Origin: Paulinella micropora
Lineage: Eukaryota; Cercozoa; Imbricatea; Euglyphida
DNA length: 62,363 nt
Direction: 5' to 3'
Assembly: GCA_009731375.1 (NCBI GenBank)
Contig: BJOX01000020.1
Span: 1,157,698-1,220,060, forward strand
In this document: positions 53,268 through 62,363 of the stretch, in pieces
How the letters are laid out: every line of letters starts with the position of its first letter
How positions within the stretch are numbered: the first letter of the stretch is position 1
The notes under the pieces: model-generated
What the model was told of the DNA's origin: nothing
The model's input: the letters and a program-made list of their open reading frames with translations, nothing else
Database searches by the model: none
Translations under genes and position numbers: made by a program

Positions 53268-53434
53268 CAATGGACGAGAGGGTTCGTACTTTACTTAGAT
53301 ATTTGAATAATCCCAGACCGCCAAAGCCACTAAATTCACCGTTACACTTAGAGTGATATAGGTAAAATAGGTAATTGTCATTGGGGTGGGCCGGTATGAC
53401 TAAATGCTATTATTAATTAATAAATTATCCATTG
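53268..53434 (-). repeat. 5' LTR
   Basis: 167 bp, with the same ends as the 3' LTR (CAATGGA/TCCATTG) and no MITE. Confidence 0.85.
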
Positions 53435-53439
53435 CGAGT

Positions 53440-54756
53440 ACTTACATGACTGTATTAATACTGTTGTGCACGGCGGCACGTGATTCAATTTCGAGTCGAG
53501 CCAAAGTCACGCAAGTAGCGTTAAATATCAGATAACTTTCACTTCAAATCATTGAGTCGGAAGTGACTGATCAACAGTCGACCCGGGGGCGCGGCCGAGC
53601 GTGACTCAGCCTCTTGCCAATCAAATATACTACCACACTTGGTAGTAGTAGTAGTAGCATGGCTCGGCATCATGATGATCATTTCATCAGTGAAGCTGAG
53701 CCTGACTGTCTCTCATCCTATGATTGTATTATACTACGTGACGCAAACACTTTTAATAATAATACTATGATGTACAATACTTGCCACCTGTATTATGAAT
53801 AATAGGAAATCATATGAATAAGTTGGAAGCGTAAGAGTAACTTCAAATGACTATATAACTTTAGGTCATTGATTTTTCCGAACCGACTCGTGACACAAAC
53901 TTGATTAATATAGACCGTCCTCGCAATGTATTCAGACCGGTCAGTCACTTGCCCGGCCGCGCCAGTGACCTGAGATCATATCATTATCATTACCAAGTAA
54001 ATATATACATTCAAGTGTCAAACTCAGCTATCGAATTTGAAGTGAGATTGAGATTTCAGCCATGTCATGATTAACTTTCACGATCAGCCCGCTCCTATTT
54101 CAGATTAGTGGCTAGCGGCACTGTCCGAGGCTATGTTCAGTGAATGGACAAAAACCTCCGCAAACGCTTCCCGCGTCCCGTCTTAAACCGGCACTCGGGG
54201 CGTCCCCCTGAGGATATATCGGCTTGCGAGTTCCAAACTAGAAGAATTTAAAATACTGAGCTGACAATTCCCGCCAATCCAACTGCCGACGTCACAAATT
54301 TTAAAGATGTACCTTCCAGAATTGACCTACGAACAAACGTACGGATATGTGTAAAAAGGGTAATGGTAAAAAGCAATGGACAAAAACCCTCGCAATTTCT
54401 TCCCGTCTTCAACCGGCACTCGGGGCTTCCTCCTCCTACCGGCTTGCGACTCCACTTCCAAGCTTGAAGAATTTAACAATACTCAGCCGAACATTTGTAA
54501 ATTTGGCCCATGGAGTTAGTGCGGTGGCACACGGCCGGGAACTCAACGAGTTCTGATTATTTTTTAGTACTTATTTTTTTGTTGTAGAGATCTAAATCAG
54601 ATGCTTTGTGTGGGCATCACCTCCCGAATTATCCGGTAAAAAACTTATTTATAGATTTCGTCTGGCCGGACACGTCTGAAATGCCAATTTGATCCTGGTC
54701 TTTTGGCTGCTTTTTGTCTTTGCGTCACTGAGCTAATATAACGAGACATCATTCTC
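53440..54756. other. Non-coding region, probably LTR sequence of the neighbouring element(s)
   Basis: No gene. 54608-54667 shares a 60 bp module with the proposed copia LTR at 10330-10395, including a TTATTTATAG motif that is a TATA-like box on the minus strand. A related solo LTR or the LTR of the gypsy element is likely; borders were not found. Confidence 0.4.
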
Positions 54757-54839
54757 TTTTTTGAGGACAGACTTACTCTTCCATTGAGCTATCGTTGGGG
54801 ATAGTACATTTGGAGTCCATAGCTAAAGGCTGATTTCTT

Positions 54840-54912
54840 TTCTGATCTGTCGTACAGACATCAGATAAGCACAAATTTATTTTTCGCTGATCTGTCGTAC
54901 AGACATCAGATG
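54840..54912. repeat. Tandem pair of a 23 bp hairpin sequence
   Basis: CTGATCTGTCGTACAGACATCAG, in two blocks of fewer than 20 paired bases each, occurs at 54841 and 54889. Each copy can fold on itself (CTGAT...ATCAG). Confidence 0.75.
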
Positions 54913-55440
54913 AAAACAAACACTCCTACTCATCCTCAAACAAAAAAAACTTACAAACAAGCGATCAATTTGTCACAAGCTGGCATAACCTTTAGCCCTT
55001 GTGCACATTTGGCTTCTGTGTGCTCTTCTACAAGACACCAGACCACACCTACTCCACTCCCTCTTGCTGCTTGCATAAAGCCAAGTAGGACAAGTGCGAA
55101 ACAAACATCAGACAAACACACAGACAGAGGAAAAACGAGCAAAGCACTCCCACTCTCTGTTCTGAACCATTTTCCTTGCATTTTCTCTGCAGAAACCAGA
55201 GGAAATTACACTGGCATCTCTCACACAAGAGCAAGACAAATATCGAAGCACTGTCCGACGACAGACTGACTTCTACAAAACAGCTCTTTTGACCAAACTA
55301 TCGTTATCTCTGTGTAGGGCCTGACGCCCCATAACTATTTCAACAGAGAAAAGGAAGAAGGAGAAGAAGGTTGCATAGAGTGATAAGAATAACAGAGGAA
55401 AAAAAGAAAAAAAAAGCAGACGTGACTCTCACAACATAAG

Positions 55441-56230
55441 ATGGAAGACGAGAATGAGCAGGCTGGTGTGACACCAACTGATTATGGTCCTAGTGAGGGA
55501 GGAGAGGAGCAGGAGACTCAGTACTCAGAAGAGAGGGGGGATAGAGATGGAGAGGAGAGAGGAGTATACGTATACAGCCGATGTAGAGTCGACAGGGGGG
55601 GATAATGCACAAGAAGCGAGTGCAGGTCAGGCTGGAGGATCTCCATTGACAGAGGCAGAGAGAGAGAGATGGAGGATGTTGGCCAGAAATGTACAAATAC
55701 ATGGGAACAGTTGGCTACATATGATGATGAAGAGTCCTTCTTCCTTAACTACCCAAGCTATTATAAACACACATCTACATTCCTTACGAGAAAAGGAATA
55801 GACCAGGACAAGGTCAAAGCAACCTCCTGATCGAAATTCCCGGCCTTGCGAAGCCTCTCTTCAACAAAGTGAGGTTTGAGCACGAAAGAGTGTCATTGCA
55901 GGATATCAAGTATGGCGACACTCTTACACTGTGCGACATATACGACATATCTGCAACACTCTACGCTGCTGTGCTCGTTGCGGAATTTTATGAACGCACA
56001 AACATACAGTGGAAAAATAAACCCACAACTGCAGCATGGCTGTCTGTCTATGGTGTCCCCACTGATATCAAGAATTTAGAAAGAAAGTTCGAAGGTAGAA
56101 CCAAAGTGGCATTGAGTTTGCCCTTGAGGCTTTTGTAATTGCCTTCACACGGGCTTGCAACGAAATGTACAAAGCACTGAAAGACAACACAAGGTAACAT
56201 CCTGTTTACGAGGAGGTTGACTAGTCTTGT
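55441..56230 (+). pseudogene. Gag N-terminal region, frameshifted
   Basis: ATG at 55441 opens an acidic frame (MEDENEQAGVTPTDYG). Neighbouring frames 55484-55801 and 55869-56138 hold further Gag-like helical sequence (for example NIQWKNKPTTAAWLSVYG). At least three frames are needed, so the N-terminus is broken. Confidence 0.55.
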
Positions 56231-56233
56231 GAG

Positions 56234-58063
56234 GTGCTTGAACGCCTCACACAACTCCATAAGGGCCTCTTTGAGGGGAAGGAGCAAAAACCAACATGGA
56301 AACAATGGGCCCACACGAAGAATCACACTCTCATTAAAGGCTTTCTCACAACAATCCCAAATAATAACAGAGCTGATAAGTCTTCCATGAGAGAAAAGGC
56401 ACACTTCCTTTCTAGTGCCACAGGGCTTGCACAGTTCGTGACTCATCTAGCACGACAGGTGAAAGAAGAAGAGACGAGACAGAAAGAGGAGAAGGAGCAG
56501 AAGGAGAAGATAGCTGTGGCAATGGCAGTAGCACGGGTGGCTCCACAGCCAACGGCTCCACCTACCACATCTAACCCAGCTCCCAAGAAAGCAGGAGGAG
56601 GACCCACAGGAGGAGGACCCCAAGGGGGAGGGACAGTAATTAACTTGACTGACTCCCAGAAGAAAAAGCAGGCGCTGCAGGCAGCCCTAGCTAAAATCAA
56701 AATTGGGGGAGGGGGCCTTAAGCTCTATGCTATCACTGCCAATGAGGCTGACACAGAGAAGACCCTCATGACTAAGCTCAATGAGATGGACAGATGCTTC
56801 CAGGAAAACCAGTGTGAGGTGGAGCAGGAGTATGAAGTCCTAGAACATCTCTGTGATCGATCCTTCCTTGGAGCTGGTTTTGATCGTATAACTTACGAGA
56901 AGTACAGAGGAGAGGAGGAGCTAGCAAGGAAAGGTGGACATGCAGAGATGAGTTGTACTCTGGCCATTGCTGCCCTCATTCGATACTTTAAGGCAAGTGG
57001 ATACCAACACTTGTGCACTGGCACATTGATTGGGTTTGAAATTTTCGACTTAGTATCGGAGCAGTTGCAGTCTGTCACTCAGCTTGCATCTGTCTTAACA
57101 AATGTGGGCACCCAGTACACTCTCTTTTATAACCACAAAGCCATACTCCTATATTTCCTCAGTGCTTTGCACGTCTACAACAAAAATAAGCTCACACTGC
57201 TCATGCAAGACTGCAAAACCTTCGACAAGGTAAAGCACTTGAACTTTTTGGAGATGAGCGTCTTTGAGGCCACGACTAAGGCCGTGAGCCCAAAAATGTT
57301 GTGGACCGAAGTAATGACCGCTTGTCAGAGGCTCGACAGCCAGACAGCATCCTTGATCGGTTCTGCATCGGCTTCTGCTCAACCGCAAGCCGCACATACG
57401 CAACGATCTCTAGGAAAGCGACCAAGAGAGAACAGTCGTGAAGCTAACACACCTTGTATTCGTTGGTGGGCACGGGCACAATGCTTCAAACACACAAATA
57501 AGAAATGCCCGTACAACCACGATGTCGAGGACACCCGCATCCGAAACACACTCCTCAAGAACGTACGGTCGGACGAAACCAACACCGTCGCCGTTCTGCG
57601 CCGACTGCGCAAGGATCAGGGGTGGAAATTACAGGATGTCGCGGACCATGACCACGAACTAGCTGACGCGATCAATTCTCTTTTCGCTAGAGATGATCAG
57701 AAGACGGCAGCCATAGAAGCCGCAAGTAGAGGAAGAGGTGGAACACGAGGAAGAGGAGGAGGGAGAGGAATCAATCGAGGAGGAGGAGCCCCTTTCGCAC
57801 GAGGCACATACACTCGCGGGGGGGAGAGAGGATTTGTGAGAAGAGGAGGAGGAAGAGGTGTATTTCAAGGTAGAGGAGGAGGAAGATGGGTTGGCCGAGG
57901 TGGATACGGCAGCGCAGAGCGCCCGTACCACAGAGATGGGGGCTGGGCAGACGGCTCGAGCTCAAGCTCGAGTTCCTCAGCACCACAGGCCTATGCGACA
58001 TCAGGCGCAACCACTACCGACACTGATGCCGACTCAGGTAACAGATTTGAGGTAGTCCAATGA
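56234..58063 (+). CDS. Gag with CCCH zinc finger and RGG box
   Basis: 609 codons. A charged helical start is followed by a Gly/Pro-rich linker (KKAGGGPTGGGPQGGG, about residues 118-133). The capsid-like helical part is about residues 165-370. Then comes a CCCH finger, CIRWWARAQCFKHTNKKC followed by PYNH (CX8CX7CX3H, about 57451-57520), and an Arg/Gly-rich RGG box at 57720-57915. The finger and RGG box replace the usual CCHC knuckle as the nucleic-acid-binding part. The C-terminus is Ser/Thr-rich. Confidence 0.75.
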   Translation: MLERLTQLHKGLFEGKEQKPTWKQWAHTKNHTLIKGFLTTIPNNNRADKSSMREKAHFLSSATGLAQFVTHLARQVKEEETRQKEEKEQKEKIAVAMAVARVAPQPTAPPTTSNPAPKKAGGGPTGGGPQGGGTVINLTDSQKKKQALQAALAKIKIGGGGLKLYAITANEADTEKTLMTKLNEMDRCFQENQCEVEQEYEVLEHLCDRSFLGAGFDRITYEKYRGEEELARKGGHAEMSCTLAIAALIRYFKASGYQHLCTGTLIGFEIFDLVSEQLQSVTQLASVLTNVGTQYTLFYNHKAILLYFLSALHVYNKNKLTLLMQDCKTFDKVKHLNFLEMSVFEATTKAVSPKMLWTEVMTACQRLDSQTASLIGSASASAQPQAAHTQRSLGKRPRENSREANTPCIRWWARAQCFKHTNKKCPYNHDVEDTRIRNTLLKNVRSDETNTVAVLRRLRKDQGWKLQDVADHDHELADAINSLFARDDQKTAAIEAASRGRGGTRGRGGGRGINRGGGAPFARGTYTRGGERGFVRRGGGRGVFQGRGGGRWVGRGGYGSAERPYHRDGGWADGSSSSSSSSAPQAYATSGATTTDTDADSGNRFEVVQ

Positions 58064-58114
58064 CTAGAGAAGGAGGGAGAAAACAGAACAACATGCATTG
58101 CACGATACACCGTT

Positions 58115-58720
58115 GTGCAGGTCCCAACCAAGGGTACCAGTGAGTCTAAGAGCCCACAGCAGGCCACAGACCAACTCAAAGGTAGTACAATACCAGTACA
58201 CCCATCACGACAACAAACAGTGCATGCTGCTAATAGGCAGGCGAGTAAAGCGCTGGCAAAGAGAAAGCAGGCGGGCCTGTCGCAGCCACAGCCGAAGAAA
58301 GTAAGAATAGAACCGGCAGTTAATCTTATCAACTTGCCGAGACAGACAATAGACAAGGAGGATGGAGGACATCAACCTCTCCTCACGGTCTCAAACAGAG
58401 AAAGCAAGGACAATCATCCTTCGCCTGTGAACAATACCCAAAAAGACATTACAAAAACGGCGGAAAGGGAGGAGGAGGCGAACCTCGAGAAAAGGATACA
58501 GATTTTAGAACACAAGCTCCTTGTATTGGCCTTAAAAAGTCACCGGCCAGACGCTTTATGCTATACGAACCTTTTTTGTGAAACATTAAATACCTTTATA
58601 AACGTTGGTAATGATACTATGGCGAATATTAATATTGTCGGCCGGAAATTTACTACGAAACACCATGAGTGGCTAGAAACTAAATATGAAAAAATCATCT
58701 GGCACCTTGAAAGGAGTTAG
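58115..58720 (+). CDS. Gag-Pol linker and N-terminal half of the protease
   Basis: A basic Gln/Lys-rich start, then a helical stretch (EEANLEKRIQILEHKLL). Near the end, NDTMANINIVGRKF stands where retropepsins have DTGA. The frame stops at 58720, and the rest of the protease continues in the overlapping next frame. Confidence 0.5.
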   Translation: MQVPTKGTSESKSPQQATDQLKGSTIPVHPSRQQTVHAANRQASKALAKRKQAGLSQPQPKKVRIEPAVNLINLPRQTIDKEDGGHQPLLTVSNRESKDNHPSPVNNTQKDITKTAEREEEANLEKRIQILEHKLLVLALKSHRPDALCYTNLFCETLNTFINVGNDTMANINIVGRKFTTKHHEWLETKYEKIIWHLERS

Positions 58721-59741
58721 TAGTCGGACGGATATAACGGGCATCATCACTTTAAATTTTAAACTGAAATCCGGACGAGTATATCGAGTGGACTTATACG
58801 TTGTCCCCGAATACCACGGATCTGTTCTTTTGTCGTACGACCAACTGGCGACAATGAACGTAGTGATTGATTGCGCCGCCAAAAGAGTCATATACGGCGT
58901 AGAGCCAGGAGAAGAATATACTGTCGACTCTCTCCATGCTATTGACTCATACGAGGCCCTACACCTAGGGGTAGCATCGGAAGGGAAACAGGTGGCCATT
59001 ACACACGCATATGAGGCATATATGCCAACGGACGCGGTGTCTAAAGATGGTTCAAACCTGTTAGACAAGAGAGAGCCGGAGGTCTATACGGCTACAGTCT
59101 CTACACAATGGGATAAAAAGTCGATAGACGATCTCATTGAAAAGAGGAAAGAGGAGATTATATGCATGGGAAAAAGGTGCCCATCGTTGGCGAGATTTGA
59201 AGAAGGAGCAGGGGCCGATGTATATATTACCAACGGGTATTGCTTTCACGTAAAGGTGGAAGAGAAGGACAGACAGGAGTTTATACCGAGGAGAAGGGGA
59301 CGACTCCCTGATATCCCGGCAGAAGATATTAAAAGCTTTATTACCGAATTCTGGGGTGACGAGCCTACGTGGCCGCGCTCACTGACAGAAGTGAAAAAGT
59401 GCCTGCGCACTCTTTTTGAAAATAATAAACCATATACGGTCATACTCCCGTACAATGAGAAGGCGATATGGGCGCAGGAGATACGGGACCGGCTTATTGA
59501 TCATCCGATACCGGTGCCCTCACGGAAGCAACACTTAGTGGTGGCTTGTCGTCTCGGGACTCGTGAGCAGAGCAGTGCATACAAGCAGAAGCTCAGAGAC
59601 CAGGACAAGTTGAAATTGATTCCTCAAGCATTCACATGCTTCGATGGTTTCTACACCCGAAAAGCTCCGTTGCAATATGCGAGATTAATAGATATGTTGG
59701 TAGGTCTGGCGGAGGACGACGAACCAGACTGCCACATATGA
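58686..59741 (+). CDS. C-terminal half of the protease and spacer
   Basis: LKSGRVYRVDLYVVPEYHGS followed by VLLSYDQLATMNVVID resembles the second half of a retropepsin, where LLSYDQL takes the place of the LLGxDxL strand. The frame continues as a spacer (ADVYITNGYCFHVKVEEKD). It overlaps the previous frame by 35 bases with a run of A at 58689-58694, a possible slip site. Confidence 0.5.
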   Translation: MKKSSGTLKGVSSRTDITGIITLNFKLKSGRVYRVDLYVVPEYHGSVLLSYDQLATMNVVIDCAAKRVIYGVEPGEEYTVDSLHAIDSYEALHLGVASEGKQVAITHAYEAYMPTDAVSKDGSNLLDKREPEVYTATVSTQWDKKSIDDLIEKRKEEIICMGKRCPSLARFEEGAGADVYITNGYCFHVKVEEKDRQEFIPRRRGRLPDIPAEDIKSFITEFWGDEPTWPRSLTEVKKCLRTLFENNKPYTVILPYNEKAIWAQEIRDRLIDHPIPVPSRKQHLVVACRLGTREQSSAYKQKLRDQDKLKLIPQAFTCFDGFYTRKAPLQYARLIDMLVGLAEDDEPDCHI

Positions 59742-59751
59742 AAAAACGGGA

Positions 59752-59934
59752 ATGGACGATATATCAGAAGAAGAGTTGGGCTTGGAGGAGGACAGAGCAC
59801 CCCTCAAGCATCAAAAGAGAATGTCAGAGGAGGAGTTTAAGGCGGCGATAGACGAGAAATTGGCAGAAGGAGCAGGTACGGAGAAGGAGAAAGAGGTTTT
59901 GAAAGAGATTGAAGGCGAACAAAATGATTTTTGA
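59752..59934 (+). CDS. Short acidic linker frame
   Basis: SEEELGLEEDRAP onward, highly charged, between protease and RT in a third frame. It overlaps the RT frame by 26 bases. Confidence 0.35.
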   Translation: MDDISEEELGLEEDRAPLKHQKRMSEEEFKAAIDEKLAEGAGTEKEKEVLKEIEGEQNDF

Positions 59935-61561
59935 CTCCCCTCAAGCGGGAGGTGTCAAGCCGGAAGACTTCACTGCGGTTATTTGTAAAATACCAGGTGC
60001 TGAGCCTTCCCCGGCGCCACAACGGGCAAATTTGAGTATACATGAAGCAAAGATTGCAGAAGAACAAGCACGGCAATTACTCGATGAGGATTTCATTGAG
60101 AGATCGACATCTCCAATAGTTTCCCAACCGAGACTGGTGCCTAAACCGGGAGGAGAATGGCGCTTAACGGTTAACTATGCCCGCGTCAATGAAATTTTAG
60201 AGGAGGAACGAAATCCATTACCTACTCTTGAAGAAGGAAGGCGAGTATTGCGGAACGCCAAGCTATACTCAGTCATTGATCTGAAGAATGGCTTCTGGCA
60301 AATTCCACTGGATGAAAAGTCCAGATGGCTGACTGCATTTGTAGTAGGAATGGAGATATATCAGTGGAAAGTACTTCCGATGGGACTCAAACAGGCCCCG
60401 GGACTCTTTCAGAAAGCGATGCAAAGCATGCTGAGTAGCAAATATGATGACCAGACAGAGGGAGGTTTCATGAGGAGAAGAGGACAGAAGGCGGGAGAGT
60501 ACGCATTTTGTTACATCGATGACATTATCGTGTACTCCAATACGATGGAAGAGCACATCGACCATCTAACAGACATTTTCAGGCGTATCAAACTATTTGG
60601 CCTGAAATGTAATTTGAAGAAATGTCAACTCGCAAAGACAAGCGTGACATATTTGGGGTACGAAATCTCTTACAATAGAGTCTCGATATCCAAAGAGAAG
60701 AGGGAGGAGATCATGAGCCGGCAGAGGCCGAAGAATCGCACAGAGCTGCACTCATTTCTTGCGATGGCGCAATATTACAGCCAGTTCATACCCAATTGGG
60801 GTGCAACTCGGGCTAAGTTGGAGAGAATGATCGACTTCGGTGATTTTGAGAAGTGGGATGATGAAGCCTTAGAAGCGTACAACACGCTCAAAGATCTCAT
60901 CTACAAAGATCCGAAGGATGGCGGACTCGTGCTGATGATGCCCGACTTTTCGAAGCAATTCGTAGTCGACACAGACGCATCAAAGTTCGCGATCGGCGCA
61001 GTCTTACAACAGGAAGATGAGGAGAAAAAGTTGCGCCCGATCATGTTTATAAGTAGAAAGTTGTGCTCGGCGGAGCGAAACTATTGTACGAGACAGAGAG
61101 AGGCACTGGCGGTGGTCTGGGCCCTCAAACGGTTGAGAGAGTATTTATGGGGTGGACCTCAGTTTATAGTAAGGACTGATCACCAGAATTTACTATGGCT
61201 GATGAATCATGAACAGACTGGCCGTCTAGCGAGATGGCAGGCATTCTTGTCATGTTTCAATTTTACAATGGTCCATCTACCCGGCAAGCGAAATGTTGTC
61301 GCTGACAGCCTCTCCAGGCTAGAGTTTCACTCAGAAGTGGCAGCTCTCGTATCATCAGCAGAAATGGAGGATCTATCCCCAGACTGCACATACGAAGTGC
61401 ATCATATCGAGTCGATGCAGATGGCGAGAGGGGTCCGATATAACCGATCGGGTCTACGTCATAGCCCGCAAGGTCCGGATCATGGGATATGTTGTACAGC
61501 ACATGTCCTCGAGGATGCTGAGTGGTCCTATGAAGCATATGAGAATATGAAGGCGGGATAA
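59909..61561 (+). CDS. Reverse transcriptase and RNase H
   Basis: 550 codons. The RT has the usual gypsy motifs: LVPKPGGEWRLTVNYARVNE, YSVIDLKNGFWQIPL (first Asp), LPMGLKQAPGLFQKAM and FCYIDDIIVYS (catalytic YxDD at about 60513-60530), then LKCNLKKCQL and VTYLGYEIS. RNase H follows with VVDTDASKFAIGAVL (first Asp), REALAVVWALKRLREYL (Glu) and VRTDHQNLLWLM (Asp). All visible catalytic residues are intact. The frame stops at 61561. Confidence 0.92.
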   Translation: MKANKMIFDSPQAGGVKPEDFTAVICKIPGAEPSPAPQRANLSIHEAKIAEEQARQLLDEDFIERSTSPIVSQPRLVPKPGGEWRLTVNYARVNEILEEERNPLPTLEEGRRVLRNAKLYSVIDLKNGFWQIPLDEKSRWLTAFVVGMEIYQWKVLPMGLKQAPGLFQKAMQSMLSSKYDDQTEGGFMRRRGQKAGEYAFCYIDDIIVYSNTMEEHIDHLTDIFRRIKLFGLKCNLKKCQLAKTSVTYLGYEISYNRVSISKEKREEIMSRQRPKNRTELHSFLAMAQYYSQFIPNWGATRAKLERMIDFGDFEKWDDEALEAYNTLKDLIYKDPKDGGLVLMMPDFSKQFVVDTDASKFAIGAVLQQEDEEKKLRPIMFISRKLCSAERNYCTRQREALAVVWALKRLREYLWGGPQFIVRTDHQNLLWLMNHEQTGRLARWQAFLSCFNFTMVHLPGKRNVVADSLSRLEFHSEVAALVSSAEMEDLSPDCTYEVHHIESMQMARGVRYNRSGLRHSPQGPDHGICCTAHVLEDAEWSYEAYENMKAG

Positions 61562-62363
61562 AACAAGAAGAGATTAAGCAAGAAGCATATGCGGAACCCC
61601 CGCAGGAGAACAAGGAGGAGTTAGACGAAAACCCTGAGAGGATAGGAGTGCAGCTAGAGGATGGGACTATCCACATAGCCTCACCCACTGCATGGAGACA
61701 GCAACAGGCTCTCGATCTGGAGTTCAAAGAGCTAATACAGCTATACAAGAACCCGAACGAGCTGAAAATGACGAAGGAGATTAAGGAGCAACAGAAGGAG
61801 ATGGGGTGGAGAGACGGTCTCTTGTGGTACAAAGGCCAACACGGGCGCTATGCATCACAACCAGACAAATGGACTCTCTGGGTTCCTGAGAAACTCAGAC
61901 ACATCATTTTTGTCGCTGCTCATAACTGCCCACTACTGGCGCACCCGGGCCGACAAAGAACGCATATGTTCATTTCGAGACGATTCTGGTGGAAGAAGAT
62001 GAAGGAGAATATTGATGAACAGGTCAATGCATGCATCCCATGCAAGACATCCAAAACACCATTGAAGGCGAATTTTGGCCTGATCGGGACTTTTCCTTTA
62101 CACTTAGGAATGTTCGAGTTCTTACACACTGATCATGTAGGACCTTTCCCGGTCACGACGGAAGGTTATAGATACCTTCTAACGGCCATAGACAGAGCCA
62201 CCAACTATGTATGGGTGGTCCCAGTCAAATACGTTACGGGCGAAACAACAGCCAAGGCGTTGATTGACAGGATCATCTCACAGATTGGGGTGCCGAGAAA
62301 AATATGCTCAGATCGAGGCTCTGACTTTAATAATGAAGTCATCGACAAGCTATCTGCATATTA
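61558..62363 (+). CDS. Integrase, truncated by the window edge
   Basis: A frame that opens at the RT stop in another phase stays open to the last base. It has the zinc-binding HHCC domain (AHPGRQRTHMFISRRFWW, then CIPC) and the catalytic core with LHTDHVGPFP (first Asp) and CSDRGSDFNN (second Asp). The Glu lies outside the window. The frame shift to RT is small and could be programmed or a mutation. Confidence 0.85.
   Translation, partial: MKQEEIKQEAYAEPPQENKEELDENPERIGVQLEDGTIHIASPTAWRQQQALDLEFKELIQLYKNPNELKMTKEIKEQQKEMGWRDGLLWYKGQHGRYASQPDKWTLWVPEKLRHIIFVAAHNCPLLAHPGRQRTHMFISRRFWWKKMKENIDEQVNACIPCKTSKTPLKANFGLIGTFPLHLGMFEFLHTDHVGPFPVTTEGYRYLLTAIDRATNYVWVVPVKYVTGETTAKALIDRIISQIGVPRKICSDRGSDFNNEVIDKLSAY

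Larger units (their letters stand above)
49996..53439 (-). mobile_element. Complete short Ty1/copia-like element (gag only) with 5 bp target duplication
   Basis: Direct repeats 50001-50445 and 53268-53434 flank the element. CGAGT lies immediately outside both ends (49996-50000 and 53435-53439) as the target duplication. Read on the minus strand, it has an LTR, a primer-binding site, a broken gag, a polypurine tract (AGGGGGAG) and an LTR. There is no integrase or reverse transcriptase, so this is a non-autonomous or deleted copy. The gag frame is broken by indels, and the LTRs differ by several indels, so it is not recent. Confidence 0.85.
55441..62363 (+). mobile_element. Ty3/gypsy LTR retrotransposon, plus strand, right end outside the window
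   Basis: The order is Gag, protease, reverse transcriptase, RNase H, integrase, the Ty3/gypsy order. Several frame changes separate the parts (Gag N-terminus, within protease, before RT, before integrase), so this copy is probably inactive unless some shifts are programmed. The integrase is cut by the window edge, and the 3' LTR is not seen. Confidence 0.85.

Noticed and set aside
54757-54800. A full tRNA gene
   Set aside because: Only a D-arm-like half is present; there is no T-arm sequence or acceptor pairing.
61263-61832. Minus-strand frame opposite RNase H and integrase
   Set aside because: Shadow of the pol frames, which carry clear motifs.

Overview
The window is nuclear DNA of a eukaryote, very probably a unicellular one with a repeat-rich genome. 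It holds a long spliced gene with GT-AG introns, LTR retrotransposons of both the Ty1/copia and Ty3/gypsy types, a Harbinger-type DNA transposon, a tRNA-derived SINE, foldback MITEs and very long (TATC)n, (TATG)n, (TTA)n, (TTC)n and (TC)n tracts. Thirteen N gaps interrupt the sequence, and most are flanked by poly-C or poly-G runs. The species cannot be named from the sequence alone.

Layout. 1-10752 is a minus-strand Ty1/copia element: broken integrase and protease at the left edge, gag at 6604-8472, a leader, a primer-binding site at 9540-9559 and a proposed 1.2 kb LTR. Between its protease and gag lies a nested Harbinger-like transposon (about 1570-6310) with a 175 bp MITE inside. 10753-16660 is mostly non-coding, with one short coding fragment and mini- and microsatellites. 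16663-49646 is one large plus-strand gene. 50001-53434 is a complete but short minus-strand copia element with gag only, bounded by a 5 bp target duplication. A Tc1/mariner-like MITE sits inside one of its LTRs. 53440-62363 holds a plus-strand Ty3/gypsy element (gag, protease, RT, RNase H, integrase) cut by the window edge.

The large gene. I could join 33 exons (17839-49646) with consistent splice sites and phases into one open frame of 3562 codons ending at a stop; the 5' end is not resolved. The predicted protein is a cytoplasmic scaffold-like molecule: two tandem FYVE-like zinc fingers, long helical segments, proline-rich linkers, a PH domain, ARM/HEAT-like helical repeats, a second ARM-like block, and a PH-like fold at the C terminus. 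I do not recognise this combination as a named family.

The most unusual feature lies in the introns of this gene. Around at least ten small exons, the neighbouring microsatellite carries several partial copies of the exon edge together with its splice site. Upstream copies hold the acceptor and the exon start; downstream copies hold the exon end and the donor. Only one complete exon lies between the two sets. In addition, 12 of 31 mapped acceptors (those from 22914 on) read AG|GT, the signature expected if introns arose by tandem duplication of AGGT-containing segments. I call these copies exon-edge echoes.
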